Positions 43,848-54,485 of a stretch of 64,000 bases of DNA are shown piece after piece. The notes below the pieces were generated by a model. That model had not been told where the DNA came from. It searched no databases and was given only the letters and a program-made list of their open reading frames with translations. The stretch is from Trissonchulus latispiculum (lineage: Eukaryota > Nematoda > Enoplea > Enoplida > Ironidae): NCBI GenBank assembly GCA_030248195.1, contig JASAND010006872.1:1-64000 (forward strand). The letters run 5' to 3'. How positions within the stretch are numbered: position 1 is the stretch's first letter; each line of letters begins with the position of its first letter. A program made the translations under genes and the position numbers.

Positions 43848-43966
43848 CGGATGAACCCAGAATAGCGGAGGATGTGGTGGAGGCTTGGAAAGGACGGTAT
43901 CGCGCGGGAACGGTGGATCCAGGCCCTGAGTCGGAGGAGGGCCTGCCTGGACCTGCGGACACCTGA
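43848..43966 (+). CDS. Exon-like GC-rich stretch, unrecognised
   Basis: After a pyrimidine-rich TTTTTGTTGTAAG it reads DEPRIAEDVVEAWKGRYRAG then VDPGPESEEGLPGPADT and TGA. Much richer in GC than its surroundings. The upstream frame (43664-43846) is in register and ends in TAA inside the presumed acceptor. No family recognised; it could be the last exon of a gene or a transposon fragment. Confidence 0.3.
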
Positions 43967-44278
43967 ACCTGCGTAGCCCGGAACTCCCGAGTCCCCCTTT
44001 CTTGCCGGCTGGGTGGTACACGCTGAGTGTGGGACTAGACACGGAGGAAGACACGGTTGGTTTGCCTTACTGACTCAAGTCATGTAGTTTGCTTGATAAT
44101 TTCTGTCTATACTGTTTATGCTATGTTGTCTCGCTTTCCTGTGCGGCCGTTCCAAAGTGGCCTCATTAGCTAAAGTATCCAGAAATAACAATTTTGTGTC
44201 TGGCCTACGGCTCTGGAAAGCACTGATCTTTTAAGAAAAGCGGTTAGAATAACCTTAAACTTGAGTAAACTAGTGGTC

Positions 44279-44961
44279 TTAAGGTGCTGGTTCGGGAATT
44301 TGCAGCAAAATTTGAAAGACTGTAATTTGCTCAATTCGTGGAATCCGAGAATTTTTGTAATTTTAAAGTTTAGAATGTGCTTGTTACAGCTAGGTAGGGT
44401 ATACCTGTCTCATTTCAACTCTTCGACTTGAACATGCGATGACAGGAAAACAATTTTTGAAGATTCATTTCTCGAAATGTGGGAAAGCTAAAGAAAAACA
44501 ACCAGTTCAGGCTTTAAAAGAAACGTCTTCCTGAGGGCTATTTTTTCTGAAATCTTGTAGTGATCAGGTAAGCACAAGATTTTGAGAAAAATGTACATTT
44601 TGTCTGATTTTCGCCGAAATTTTCAAGGTTGGATGCTTTTTTCTGTCGAACCGAAAGACAAAACGCGAAACCATGAAACATAGCCCTCGGCAATTGTCCC
44701 AAAAATGCGTGTCTAAAGCCGTTTTTAATTGGTTGCATGAGTTGAGAGAAATCCGTGTTGGAAACAATCTGGTTGCGATTTTCGAAATTTCACGTTTTCG
44801 TTGCTGTGCGTAGGCGCAGATGTCGCAGAGAGCTCCCCATTGGGCATAACTTGTGCTTTATACTTGACCAACGGACCAACAGAAATTGTCGTTATCTTGC
44901 AATATTTGTTTTTGAAAAATGGCCGGTTTTGGACCCCGAAAATCAATTTTCACTGCTATCA
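44279..44961. mobile_element. Probable TTAA element, right end unclear
   Basis: TTAA then GGTGCTGGTTCGGGAATTTG. It ends before the dispersed repeat at 44962-45030 that also follows the element at 24050-24973. No coding sequence. Confidence 0.4.
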
Positions 44962-45030
44962 CTTATGCCGTAAGGAGTCGAAGTATACTCTCAAGAGCAA
45001 AGTTGTAGGTCTTGATAAGACGATTCGAAT
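44962..45030 (+). repeat. Dispersed repeat shared with 24974-25045
   Basis: 'ccgtaaggagtcgaagtata' and 'ctcaagagcaaagttgtagg'. Partner copy at 25 kb. Confidence 0.6.
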
Positions 45031-45098
45031 GATTATGTTGAGAATCAACAAAATTACAGTGTTGCAACTTAACTTTAAAAACAAACACTAAAACAATT

Positions 45099-46651
45099 TG
45101 TTACTGTTGTGTCTACTCTGTTAGCTAAACTTGATCAGCTTAGATCTGATCTACCAGTTCAGTGTTATCGAATTCTGTCGTGCGAATCGGGTGTATTTTT
45201 ACTGTGGTCCTGTATTTCTACATTTTCGCCGTATACTTTATGCCGGTAAATTCTTATAAGCCGCTCTCGCGGTCGTAGTCAGTAAGGTTAGTTTATTAGT
45301 TAAGGGGGGGGTCCATTTTTGGCCGATTTTTCGACAATCTCCGATTTCGTTCATTTTCACATAATTTGTTCTTTGAGTGCCATATTTTAACGAGTTTTTG
45401 AAATTAAAGTCGGATCGTTTATAGTTGTTGAGTAATTTCGCCGCAAAGTTGGGGTCTCCATGTGTTAAACATAGGAAACGGAAAAAGTTGTGATTTTATT
45501 CTTGCGCCAAAAAAATCTCTCGATAAACAGTCATGAGTCTGTATAATTTTGTATTCAAGTTGAAGCTATGATCATGAACTGCGGTACCTTAGAAGTAGAA
45601 TTTTGATTTAGGCCCCCAAAAATTTTTAAAAATTTTTTATGTAACGCAAACAGTAGAAAATCGTCAAATTTCAACGTTTCTTGTCAATGAAAAGTAGGGT
45701 CGTCAAAAAGAATTGTAATCTACTCTAATTCAGAGGCCTAAATGAAAAATCTAATTCCAAGGTTCCGTAGTGCTTGAATAGGCGGTTCCAACGATACCAA
45801 TTGTTTGGCTGTAACCCTCCGCAGTTTCGAGATTTTTTTGGCGCAAGAATGTGCTGTTTTAGCAAGATTTATAAAATTTCGGTTTTTTCGAAAATTTGGC
45901 TAAATTACGACAACAGTATGGTCCCAAACTGCCTCTTTTGTATTCCAACTTATGTATTCATGCATTGGGATCTATTTGCAGCATGAATCATGCTGATAGC
46001 TATGTCCAGTACTTCTCAGCGCGCCAATCGGGACCTCAGACCCCCGAATTTTACAAAACAGCGATTTTTCAAATTTTTCAAAATATGGCATATTATATCT
46101 CAATTGAAAGCTCTCAGTGCAGGGATGAATTCTTCTCATAGAACCATGGCTCGGAAATGCTTCTATTTTAAGTTAACCGCTGTTAAATGTTTGATTACAT
46201 CCGGAGGAACAGGGGCCTTGTTTTTCTGAAAAATCCTTTAGGGAAGCTTCTGATCATGCTCATCGGGCTTGAAACTGTACGAAAATGTTTGTATTAATGG
46301 TTACAAAGTGTGTAAAAGAAAATAAACTAAAAATCTGAAGTTGATTTGCGAAAATTTGATTGAGTTTGCTGCAGCACTATGATTTTCGCTGATATTCAAA
46401 TTGTAATCAATGAATGGCTCGTAACTTACGGAGAACTGAACGAAACAACTCAAAATTTAAACTTGACATGTACGACATATGTGGCTAGATTATGTGTGAA
46501 AATCGAAATCCGTGATCTAAAAATTTTTCACGATGGACCCCCCCCCTTAAGTAAGTAGGATAAATTCTTAGAGTTAGGCCTGGTCCTAAACCTGCAGTCG
46601 CTCCGCCTTTTAATCTGAGTTAAGTTCCAGGCAGTTAGCTTAGAATTAACA
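45099..46651 (+). mobile_element. Probable LTR, interrupted by a TTAA element
   Basis: Starts TGTTACTGTTGTG, ends AGAATTAACA, and is followed two bases on by a primer-binding-site-like TGGCGACCGTGAAC (46654-46667). Removing the insertion 45300-46550 leaves about 300 bp, a normal LTR length. No gag-pol follows, so this is a truncated or solo remnant. Confidence 0.5.
45300..46550. mobile_element. TTAA-flanked foldback element (1.25 kb)
   Basis: TTAA on both sides. The left arm GGGGGGGGTCCATTTTTGGC pairs with the right arm ending GATGGACCCCCCCCC. Related to 2986-3718 ('tgtgttaaacataggaaa' occurs in both). Confidence 0.75.
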
Positions 46652-46653
46652 TA

Positions 46654-46667
46654 TGGCGACCGTGAAC
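46654..46667 (+). other. Putative primer binding site
   Basis: TGGCGACCGTGAAC directly after the LTR-like end. The TGG start is expected for pairing with a tRNA CCA 3' end. Confidence 0.45.
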
Positions 46668-46986
46668 AGTTTGACTCTGTCTGGTTGACCATCACTTTTC
46701 AACGAAAATTTCGAATTTTCAAAATTTCGAAATTTGTTACGAGTTTATTTTCGATTTTTCTTGTTTATGTGTAATTTAGATAAATCATTTTGATTCGTTT
46801 TCTTTAGTTTTTATTGAGTTTAGTCTTCACTTTTGATTTTTCAAATTATTGAGAATGAGCAAGCCAGCACATAGCCTTATTATCATGTACTCTTGTTAGT
46901 AGTAATTAAATTTGGGCTTAGCACAAAATTCACAATACAATACAGTTAATGCAGAACACCAGAACCATAGGCATAAAGTCGGCCAC

Positions 46987-47292
46987 TGAGCACATAGGGG
47001 ACCGAAGAAAGTTCATGAATAATTGAATAATCGGGATAGTCAGATATTTTTGCTGGAGAGGAGCCATTCACAAGAGATCAAAATTGTGTGGAAATTGTCG
47101 GTGTTATCAAAGCGCAAGCATGGTTCGTAAGATTTGATCAACTACTTACGCACACGTGCATGTATGGAAACAGCTAGATATTATCATGTTGTACCAAGAG
47201 TACATAATAATATATTATGTACTCTTGGTTGTACCTTAATCGGCGTCTAAATTATTCCATTGCATTGTCTTATAAATAAGGTGTTAGTGTTG
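46987..47292 (+). repeat. Dispersed repeat, copy 2
   Basis: Partner of 30035-30391 with internal deletions. Carries the 35-bp element at 47194-47228 within 'gttgtacc'. A lone CCAAGAG-family end lies just upstream at 46870-46885. Confidence 0.8.
47194..47228. mobile_element. Minimal 35-bp palindromic CCAAGAG element
   Basis: Arms CCAAGAGTACATAAT and ATTATGTACTCTTGG around a 5-base centre. Flanked by TTGTA on both sides (47189-47193, 47229-47233). The related repeat at 30340 has a single TTGTA with no insert. Confidence 0.9.
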
Positions 47293-47334
47293 ACAGGTTT
47301 GAATGTTTTCCAATTTTCAGTCATTCAACAACCC

Positions 47335-47725
47335 GTGGGTGATTTTCGTAACGGCCGCTCCCTGCCAAAAATATTTTGGGAGCGGCAGCCCCCCCACATC
47401 TGCCCCTCTTTTCCCATTAATAGGTCGCTCCAGCGAAAACTACAGGTTTTTTCTTGTAAAAACTACAAGTTTAGTATCTGATTTAGGATTTTCGAAAAAG
47501 TCGAGCAAAACTACAGGTTTCTTTGGTAGTTTCTACAGGAAATTCCTGTAATTCTTACTAATACAGGAACTTGTAAATATTAATACAAAAGTTACTTTTA
47601 TGGCAAATACAGGAAGCTCCGCTAGTGACTTACCGCACACGGAGCACATTTGTAGACAATTTCAAGAATTCCTTGTAATTTCTACAAGAGTGTATGATCC
47701 GATTTGACATTTGAGTCAATCTGTC
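47335..47725. repeat. CTGTAGTTT word array, copy 2
   Basis: 'taacggccgctccctgcc' and 'taataggtcgctcca' match 37790-37880 in inverse, followed by AAAACTACAGG words and CTTGTA(A) words. 47726-48470 shows no gene. Confidence 0.55.
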
Positions 47726-48469
47726 TGTAAGTTTGGCGAACTATGATGCCAATTTTTTAAATAAATTTGCATATAAATTAAAAAGTAATAAAAGGCAAAC
47801 TAAAAGTCACCTCTAGCAACTAGTTTGGTTTTAATTTCACAATACTGCTCGGTTAAAGAACAGTTTCTGGTTTTCTATTCATCTCGTTTAGTTTGAGAAT
47901 ACACCGACTTTTGGAGAAGGGAACAGGTTCTTACACATGAATACATGAGTCACGATAATCTGTTGGCAATCACTCCACCAACCCAACCAGTTTAGCGCAT
48001 TCATTAGCGATAATGACACCGCAGGATTAAGCCTCTCATAATCCAGCTTATGCTGTAATCTAAATTTCAAATTTTAATTGCTCTTTAGTCACAAGGTATG
48101 TTTGCCGACAGTAATACTAACGCTTCCGTTTAATTGGCAGGTTATCGTCAGCTCAGCTTGCTGTTGCATTCTGTGCTGCCAAACTGCACAGTAGATTTTG
48201 CTATGTCCCATAAGCTTAACCGGCTGCTCCTTTGCTGTAAAACGTATTCTATTGATGATGATGATGATTGGTCGGATCTAGAGTAAAGAATCGTCGAGGA
48301 TTCCATTCTCACATTGACAGGCTGTGCGATCCGATCCGCATTATTATGCACTCTCATCTCAACGCACACCAGGCACAGAGGATTAAGAAAATATTGCGAA
48401 AATTTTATTCTGCTACAACCTCAGCTACGAGTTGCAAATTTGAGTCTCCAAGCGCCTTTTCGCGCGCTA

Positions 48470-48600
48470 GTTAGAAGAGTAGAGTTAAATTTGTTCACTC
48501 GTTTAACCCTGCTGTTGAGTTAAAATGAACTGTCTAACTCGTTAACCCTGTGCACGAAAAGGATTGAGTTAATTTTAACTCTTAACTGGGAAAAGGGCCC
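48470..48600. repeat. GAGTTAA word array, diverged MITE relative
   Basis: AGAGTTAA/TTAACTC words and an end reading AACTGGGAAAAGGGCCC, similar to the GGCCTTTTC MITEs at 30838 and 48831. Confidence 0.5.
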
Positions 48601-48830
48601 AAGTCTTCAATACGAATCGTGAATGTTTCGTGAACGTTTCTGCAAACTCGAGAAAATTAACCCGTTTGAAAGTATGCATGTCAGCATTTAACCCAATAAT
48701 TGAAAACATGACAAGTTTTATGGAAACTCAAACTAGAAATTCTTACTCAGCTCTCAAATGGTCTCCAGGTGTAACTTCACAACAAGAGATATTTTAGGAA
48801 ATTGACACGTGACTCTATACACACTCTTGA

Positions 48831-48992
48831 GGCCTTTTCAATAAAAGGCAGAGTAGAGTAGAGTAGAGTTAAAATTAAGTTTTACTTTTTAACGTTTTAA
48901 CTTCAATCAAGCTGAAAGTTTTCCTCTTTTAACTCTTTCATGAAGAGAAAAAAGTTATTTTTATTTCTACTCTACCCTTTCTTGAATAGGCC
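48831..48992. mobile_element. GGCCTTTTCAATAAAAGGCAG MITE, complete
   Basis: Left GGCCTTTTCAATAAAAGG with AGAGT repeats, right CTCTACCCTTTCTTGAATAGGCC shortened at the ends. 162 bp. Internal 'tttaactctttcatgaagag' pairs with the left half. Truncated relative at 30838-31076. Confidence 0.75.
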
Positions 48993-49059
48993 TTAGTCAT
49001 TCGTAGCTCTACTAGAAAAGTCAACATATTATTCATGTTTCCAGGAGAGCGCCTTAATC

Positions 49060-49638
49060 ATGAACGCTGTGCTCTTTATGCTGACCCTAGTTGTCATTGC
49101 GATGACAGTTAACTGTGGATGTGCTAAGCCAGCTGGTAAATCCAAAGAAAACGTTGGCAAAGATCAGAAGTCTATGTCCAAGGAAAAATCACAACCAGAA
49201 CCTAAGCCAGAACCCAAGCCAGGCCCTGAACCTGAACCCGAACCAGAACCCGAGCCAGGTCCAGAGCCCGAGCCAGGCCCAGAACCCGAGCCAGGTCCAG
49301 AACCCGAGCCAGGTCCAGAACCCGAGCCAGGTCCAGAGCCCGAGCCAGGCCCCAAACCTAAACCTAAGACAGAAGGGAAGTCAAAGCCAGGTCCGCCGCC
49401 TGGTCCCCCAGAACCAATGGACTACGAGTCTCTGGAGGTTTTCCTGGACTGCGCCATCAAATGCGTTTTCCAGGAAAACATGGAGATCACGTTCAACGAC
49501 TTCCAGGATTTCTGCGTCATCTATAATCGGACCCTTGGCTGCATCAGGACCTGTCCGGAGGGCGACTCCTTCATCGATATGGCCGCCAAAGAGTTCCGAT
49601 TCGATCCCTACCAGGACCTGTGCAGGGCCGAGGAATGA
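49060..49638 (+). CDS. Secreted protein with Gly-Pro-Glu repeat and six-cysteine C-terminal domain
   Basis: 192 codons in one open exon from ATG to TGA. Residues 1-22 are a typical signal peptide ([20 protein letters not shown]), so it is probably exported. Residues 23-46 are Lys/Ser-rich. Residues 47-102 are a disordered PEP/GPEPEP repeat encoded by an 18-bp DNA repeat (ggtccagaacccgagcca). Residues 120-192 form a compact domain with cysteines at 131, 135, 152, 161, 165 and 188 and one N-glycosylation site (NRT, 156). Spacing allows three disulphides. I do not recognise the domain; an extracellular matrix, venom-like or mucosal role would be speculation. Two broken relatives lie at 27384 and 42016. 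The six cysteines and open frame suggest this copy is functional. Confidence 0.8.
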   Translation: MNAVLFMLTLVVIAMTVNCGCAKPAGKSKENVGKDQKSMSKEKSQPEPKPEPKPGPEPEPEPEPEPGPEPEPGPEPEPGPEPEPGPEPEPGPEPEPGPKPKPKTEGKSKPGPPPGPPEPMDYESLEVFLDCAIKCVFQENMEITFNDFQDFCVIYNRTLGCIRTCPEGDSFIDMAAKEFRFDPYQDLCRAEE

Positions 49639-51350
49639 AGAACCATCATGTAGTGACTTATTAGATTAGTATTAGAACACCAAAACTGAGGTATTTGTAC
49701 GCACTAAATGGCTAGTGATGTGAATCGGGCAGTCTTTGCTGGTTTACTTGATTGTCCAAATTAAAAAATTGCAGAAGAGGTGAGTTGGAGTAAAACGTAC
49801 TAAACTACACAGCAGTGTCATTGGCTATCTTTAAATTCTAAAAGAGAAACTAACTTAAAAAAGGGATAGGTTAACATTTTCTCTGGGAAATTTAGACTGG
49901 ACTGTGGGCGGTCCTGACATGAGTGTTGATTGAATCGAAGTGCCGTACCATCTCAACGGGTTGAAAAGATGGAAAGGCAACTTGGAGTCCTGGAATCAGG
50001 AAGATGATCTGGATCTTGAACGTCCATCGAAATCAAATTAAAATTTTTCGCCTGAAAAATAACGGCTTAATATTTTCTCACAGAAACGGAAAGAAAGTGA
50101 AATTCAAGAGACAGGAACAGGGAGCAGAAATTGGCCACAAGACCTACCGACGACATAAGATTCAAATTTAGGGATTTTTGGGTATATAGTTTTATCAGAA
50201 GAAATTAGTAAACTGTTCTGCCTAGACTGATTTCTTCAGTGGGGGGAATTGAGTATCGTGTTTCCCATTCTACCCGATTCACATCACTAATTGCAATTAT
50301 TTCAAGCGTTTATTAACTCGAAATATATTTATCTCCTTGCAACATTTTCGTGTCTATGCTGTCCTTATCCGTTCCTGAATCTTGTGAATTTCACTGCTTC
50401 TTTCAGTAATTACAAGTATGGTCTAGGCTCATAAAAAGTTGCAAAATATGTTTTTATATGGAACCAATCAATAAGGAAAAAGTTTTAAAGCCATAGAATT
50501 AGGTTAAGATTTTGCGCTCCAGCCTGACTGTATTCGGTGAACGGACGGGATTAATGATTAGAAAGTTCTACATGAACAAAGTCTGTACATTTCACGACAA
50601 ATATGAGTTTACAAAATGAACGTGGTTACAGACAAGCCAAAGTCAACCTGAACAACGGCAAACGAAAAACTTCCATGGCCATAAAAATCCTGCCAATTTA
50701 TTATTTATTATTTATTCCTGTTTATTGTACTAAAGCCTGCCCAGCTTCGGTGAGCGGACGTGTTGTGTGTGTGCAAGAAATACAAATGTGTAAATTGTAA
50801 AAGAAGTTTTGATGATAACCTTACTGATGAAATATCCGTAAGTATTTGTGCTATAGCTGCTGTTATTGTCGGACCCACGAAATGAGTGATATATACTTTA
50901 TTTTCAACCACATACTTTCAAAAATTGACGACATATAGCTCACTTTCAAACCAAACCTTATATCTACGGCCATACCAATCTGAAAACTCCGGTTCTCGTC
51001 CCAAAATGAGATTCTCGGGAACTACGCACAGTAGTGACAAGTATGCGAATTACATAGATTTGTCTTGTCTACATCAATCGATATCTTATATATTTACTGG
51101 AACGCTTTGTTCTTAGACGATGCTTGATCCAGGTTGCGACCCCCCGAATCCGAATAAATCTTTTTCCTGCTGCACCACAGCGCAGCAGGTCTCTTATGTT
51201 TGCTCACCACGAGCTCTCGCAAGCAAATTGCTTGATATGAATGCACTTCACCATAAATGCGTTTCAGTAGTTTAATATAGGGCCAGCATAATTTGTGTGT
51301 GAATTCCAGTCTTTTCTTCTGTTTTCACGTTAAATATATTACGTGCATAC
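49639..51350. other. No gene recognised
   Basis: 3' flank of the secreted-protein gene and AT-rich DNA. The small frame at 50603-50800 has no support beyond length. Confidence 0.4.
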
Positions 51351-51355
51351 GTGTG

Positions 51356-51540
51356 CTTGGGGGGGGTTTGGCGGGGGGGGGTTTGACCCCCCCCCCCGAC
51401 CTGAGCTCATCCCCCCAGAGGGGTCCCTCACCCCCCCCCAGAATCCGGTTTGTTCCGGTAAAAAACCGGAAAAATCCGGTTTTTCGGCGGCCTTCGGCCG
51501 CCCTTCACCCCCCCCCAGAACTTCCCCTCCTGCACATGTC
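51356..51540. repeat. C/G-tract cluster with GGCGGCCttcGGCCGCC hairpin
   Basis: Alternating runs of G and C (8-12 bases), AATCCGGTTT/AAACCGG inverted words and a GC-rich hairpin near 51487. Resembles the cores of the short C/G-tract elements. Confidence 0.5.
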
Positions 51541-51714
51541 TGATTACGTGTATGTACTCATGTCGAATTGGAAAAACCGGAAATATAGATTCTTCCTTTT
51601 AATTGACGACTCACCACAGTTAAGACAAACATTAACAGCACAACGATTTTTCGAATGCACGAAACAAAATAAAAGAATATGTTGAAATTTTATTAGCAGG
51701 GCAAGGTAAATTCT

Positions 51715-52690
51715 TTAAAGTGGCGATTCCTTTTTGGCACATATTGTTGGTTGGCGGCGTAAATCAAGATGAAATTCGACGAAACTTTCTGAAATACGTT
51801 CTTTGAGCGTTCTAACATCCTCCGAGCAATCCCGATTTAAGAATTCGAGATTTCCGGTCAGGGCGGTTTTTCCCAATTTCTGAACGTTTGGCAGCAGCTA
51901 TACAGTTACGACTATATTCATTTGAAAGATCTGATTGAGCTTCACATTTTTGCTTTTTAAAGCAACTTTCTAGCTTTTCTCTACCGTGAGATGTAGATTG
52001 CTATAGATACCGATTTTCTTGTTTTGGCGTCCAAAACTTGTCATTTTTGCAGAAATCAAATAATCCAACATTTCTTGAACTATGCAAGCCGTAAAATCTA
52101 ACTAAGGGCGTCGATCTAAAGGTCTCATAGGGGCAAATTATCCGACGCATGATCGTCTTCCAACAGCCATCCCGTAGGCTGCTATCATAAAAAATGTAGT
52201 TTTTGCAAAAACACGACCAATTTTTTCCAAAGATTGTGGAGCATTCACCATGCAAGCTGGAGGGCTGCTACTAAACAGATGTGTTCTGCACAAACATACC
52301 CGGGGACGTTTTTTTAGTTTCCCCGATTACCGCTTTCAAGCTGAAATCGTTTGACAAATTTGGAAAAAGTAGGCAAAATACAGGTTACTCACACATTTCA
52401 CTTATTTCTCTATAATGAAGAGCGATTTCAGAATAAATAGAAAATCGCCCCCAGCTATTTCATGGAGGTATCGAATGATATAACCGATGTCTCCCGAAAA
52501 AATTTACTTGAGTCTGCAAAAAATCTGGAGAATTATACTTCTTCTAAAATGTGTTAAACATATTTTTGAAAAGCAACTTTAGTTTCATGGTATGCATTAA
52601 AAAGAGAAAATGTCAAGCTGCATCTTGATATAAAAATGGCTTCTTAACTCCAAGTAACGAATGAATAATAATGGTGCAAACTTTATATCA
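51715..52690 (-). mobile_element. TTAA element, inverted copy of 19027-19975
   Basis: TTAAAGTGGCGATTCCTTTTTG through 'ggttggcggcgtaaatcaag' to 'taataatggtgcaaacttta' is the reverse complement of the 19-kb copy with many substitutions. The right TTAA is lost. Confidence 0.75.
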
Positions 52691-53108
52691 TAATGTCTTT
52701 TATGTTTATGTCTTTATGTTATGTATGGCATGCGAACATTGAAAATTATCTGAGAGTTTATTGAAGATACAGTGACTGCAAATCAAAGACTTGGTCAAAT
52801 TTGTACGGCTTTTGCTAAATCTCAGTTTCATCAACTTAAAAATTCCGCTGCGCAGCAGTCCTACAATTCATGAAAATGTTCATTGCTTGTTATTAGCTAG
52901 ATTCAGAATTAATATGGTTAACCCAAGATGGTTTCATTTAGGCAGAACAAGTTTAATATTGTGCTTAATTAAATTTAAAGATTCGGGAAAAGCAACGACT
53001 CGAAATATTTAAATAATTATATACATGTATAATTAAAAACGAAGCAAAGCTGCTAAGTTTTTAGCATAAAATAGGTATTCAATTTTTTGTAAGTGGTTCA
53101 GCACCATT

Positions 53109-53309
53109 GTGGCTCATCTTGTGAACCGAAAGATGCTGCTCTCCGCAGACAATAAAATAGTCAAGAAGCGGAGAAGCGAAGACCAAGGACAGAAAACAAG
53201 GTCCCCAAACCATACTGCCGTGCGGTTATTGCAGTCACCCCCAAGGCAACCACAGTCGTCCGCCGACCAGAGTTGTCCCCCGCTTGACAACAGTGACGAG
53301 GATGGCTGA
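53109..53309 (+). CDS. Small basic ORF, unrecognised
   Basis: 66 codons: MAHLVNRKMLLSADNKIVKK then a Lys/Arg-rich and Ser/Pro/Gln-rich tail ending LDNSDEDG. Locally richer in GC than its surroundings, which hints at an exon. No splice sites or relatives were seen in the window. Could be chance. Confidence 0.2.
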   Translation: MAHLVNRKMLLSADNKIVKKRRSEDQGQKTRSPNHTAVRLLQSPPRQPQSSADQSCPPLDNSDEDG

Positions 53310-54485
53310 AGACTGTTAGGCTTGCTCGGTAGCCTTGGGTAAAAGAAATAGTCTGCAGAAAGGAGTCGGAGGGAGAAGGCGAGCACTCAGACAGAAAAGA
53401 TGGAAAAATGTCAGCACGCTAGGAACTAAGGTAGCCTGGAGGATAAAAGTGACCCCCGAATGATGGTGATAGTTTTGTAAAATTTGAATTTAAAATTTAC
53501 AACAAAGTTAATTTATCGAGGTTGAGATATAAGCACAGGGGACTTTTTTCACCCCATATGCCTATCTCAACCTACGAGTTAAAAATACCAAAACGGTTTA
53601 TCTACTGCTCTCCTGATTAGCTTGGAATTAGCAATTAAAGCTGATTGCTGACTCAAATGCAGGAAGATTTCCCGGTCAGATACCCACTTCCGTGGTCAAT
53701 CTTTCTGTACTATTGAATGCCTATTGCTTTATTGCTTAATGTTTTGTTTATAATATACAAAACTGCTAAGCAAAGCAACTTAGCTAGGGACTTGACAACT
53801 GCAGCATCCTGAGCGTTTGTCCAGGCTAGTGATTTGGGTCGTTGGCACTGGAGCCTAAATGCTGCAGGCTCCCCATTGTGGAATTTCAAAGGACTGGGCT
53901 ATAACAAAAATCGCAAGAAAAACCAATATTGCAGAAAATATGTTGTCTGAAGTGTGCGGAGACGAGCCAAGTACTGATCTGCTCCGAAGAAAATCAAAGC
54001 ACAAGTCCAAACAAATTAACCAACCCCCACACTGAATTGAGAATACGGTTTTGAAAATTAATCATCCTATATTTCAAACAAATCACGTAAGAATTTATTA
54101 AGTCCAGAAAATCTTATTTATGTTCGCTTCCAGATAACCTTATTTTATTTCTCTTTATTTCTCTAAAAGTTAATTTCAAAAAGATTCCAAAAACTTAGCT
54201 TTTGGTGCCGCCGTCTTGCTTCGTGCTTGATCAAATTTCTCATGTTTTGCCATTTAATTTAAAAGCAATTCCAGTTGCGAGGGGGAAATTTCCCTGCGAC
54301 ACCCTGGTAGCGTTGGGATTGACCGAAATTTTCCTTGGTTGGCTTGGCTTGGCTTGGCCGGAGTTTGAAGTTGGCCAGCCAATTGGCCGTTGGCCGTAGG
54401 TTGGCCGTAGGCTGTTTAAGCCATTGGCCGTTGTTTAGCTATTTGCCAACGCTGGATAATGGAATTTACTATTTTTAGTCGTCTA
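53310..54485. repeat. Mostly featureless; TTGGCC word cluster at 54338-54440
   Basis: GGCTTGGCTTGGC, then TTGGCCGTAGG and CCATTGGCCGTTG words resemble 62572-62834. The remainder shows no gene. Confidence 0.45.

Noticed and set aside
49164..49355. Minus-strand Ser/Gly repeat open frame
   Set aside because: It is the complement of the Gly-Pro-Glu repeat of the secreted-protein gene.
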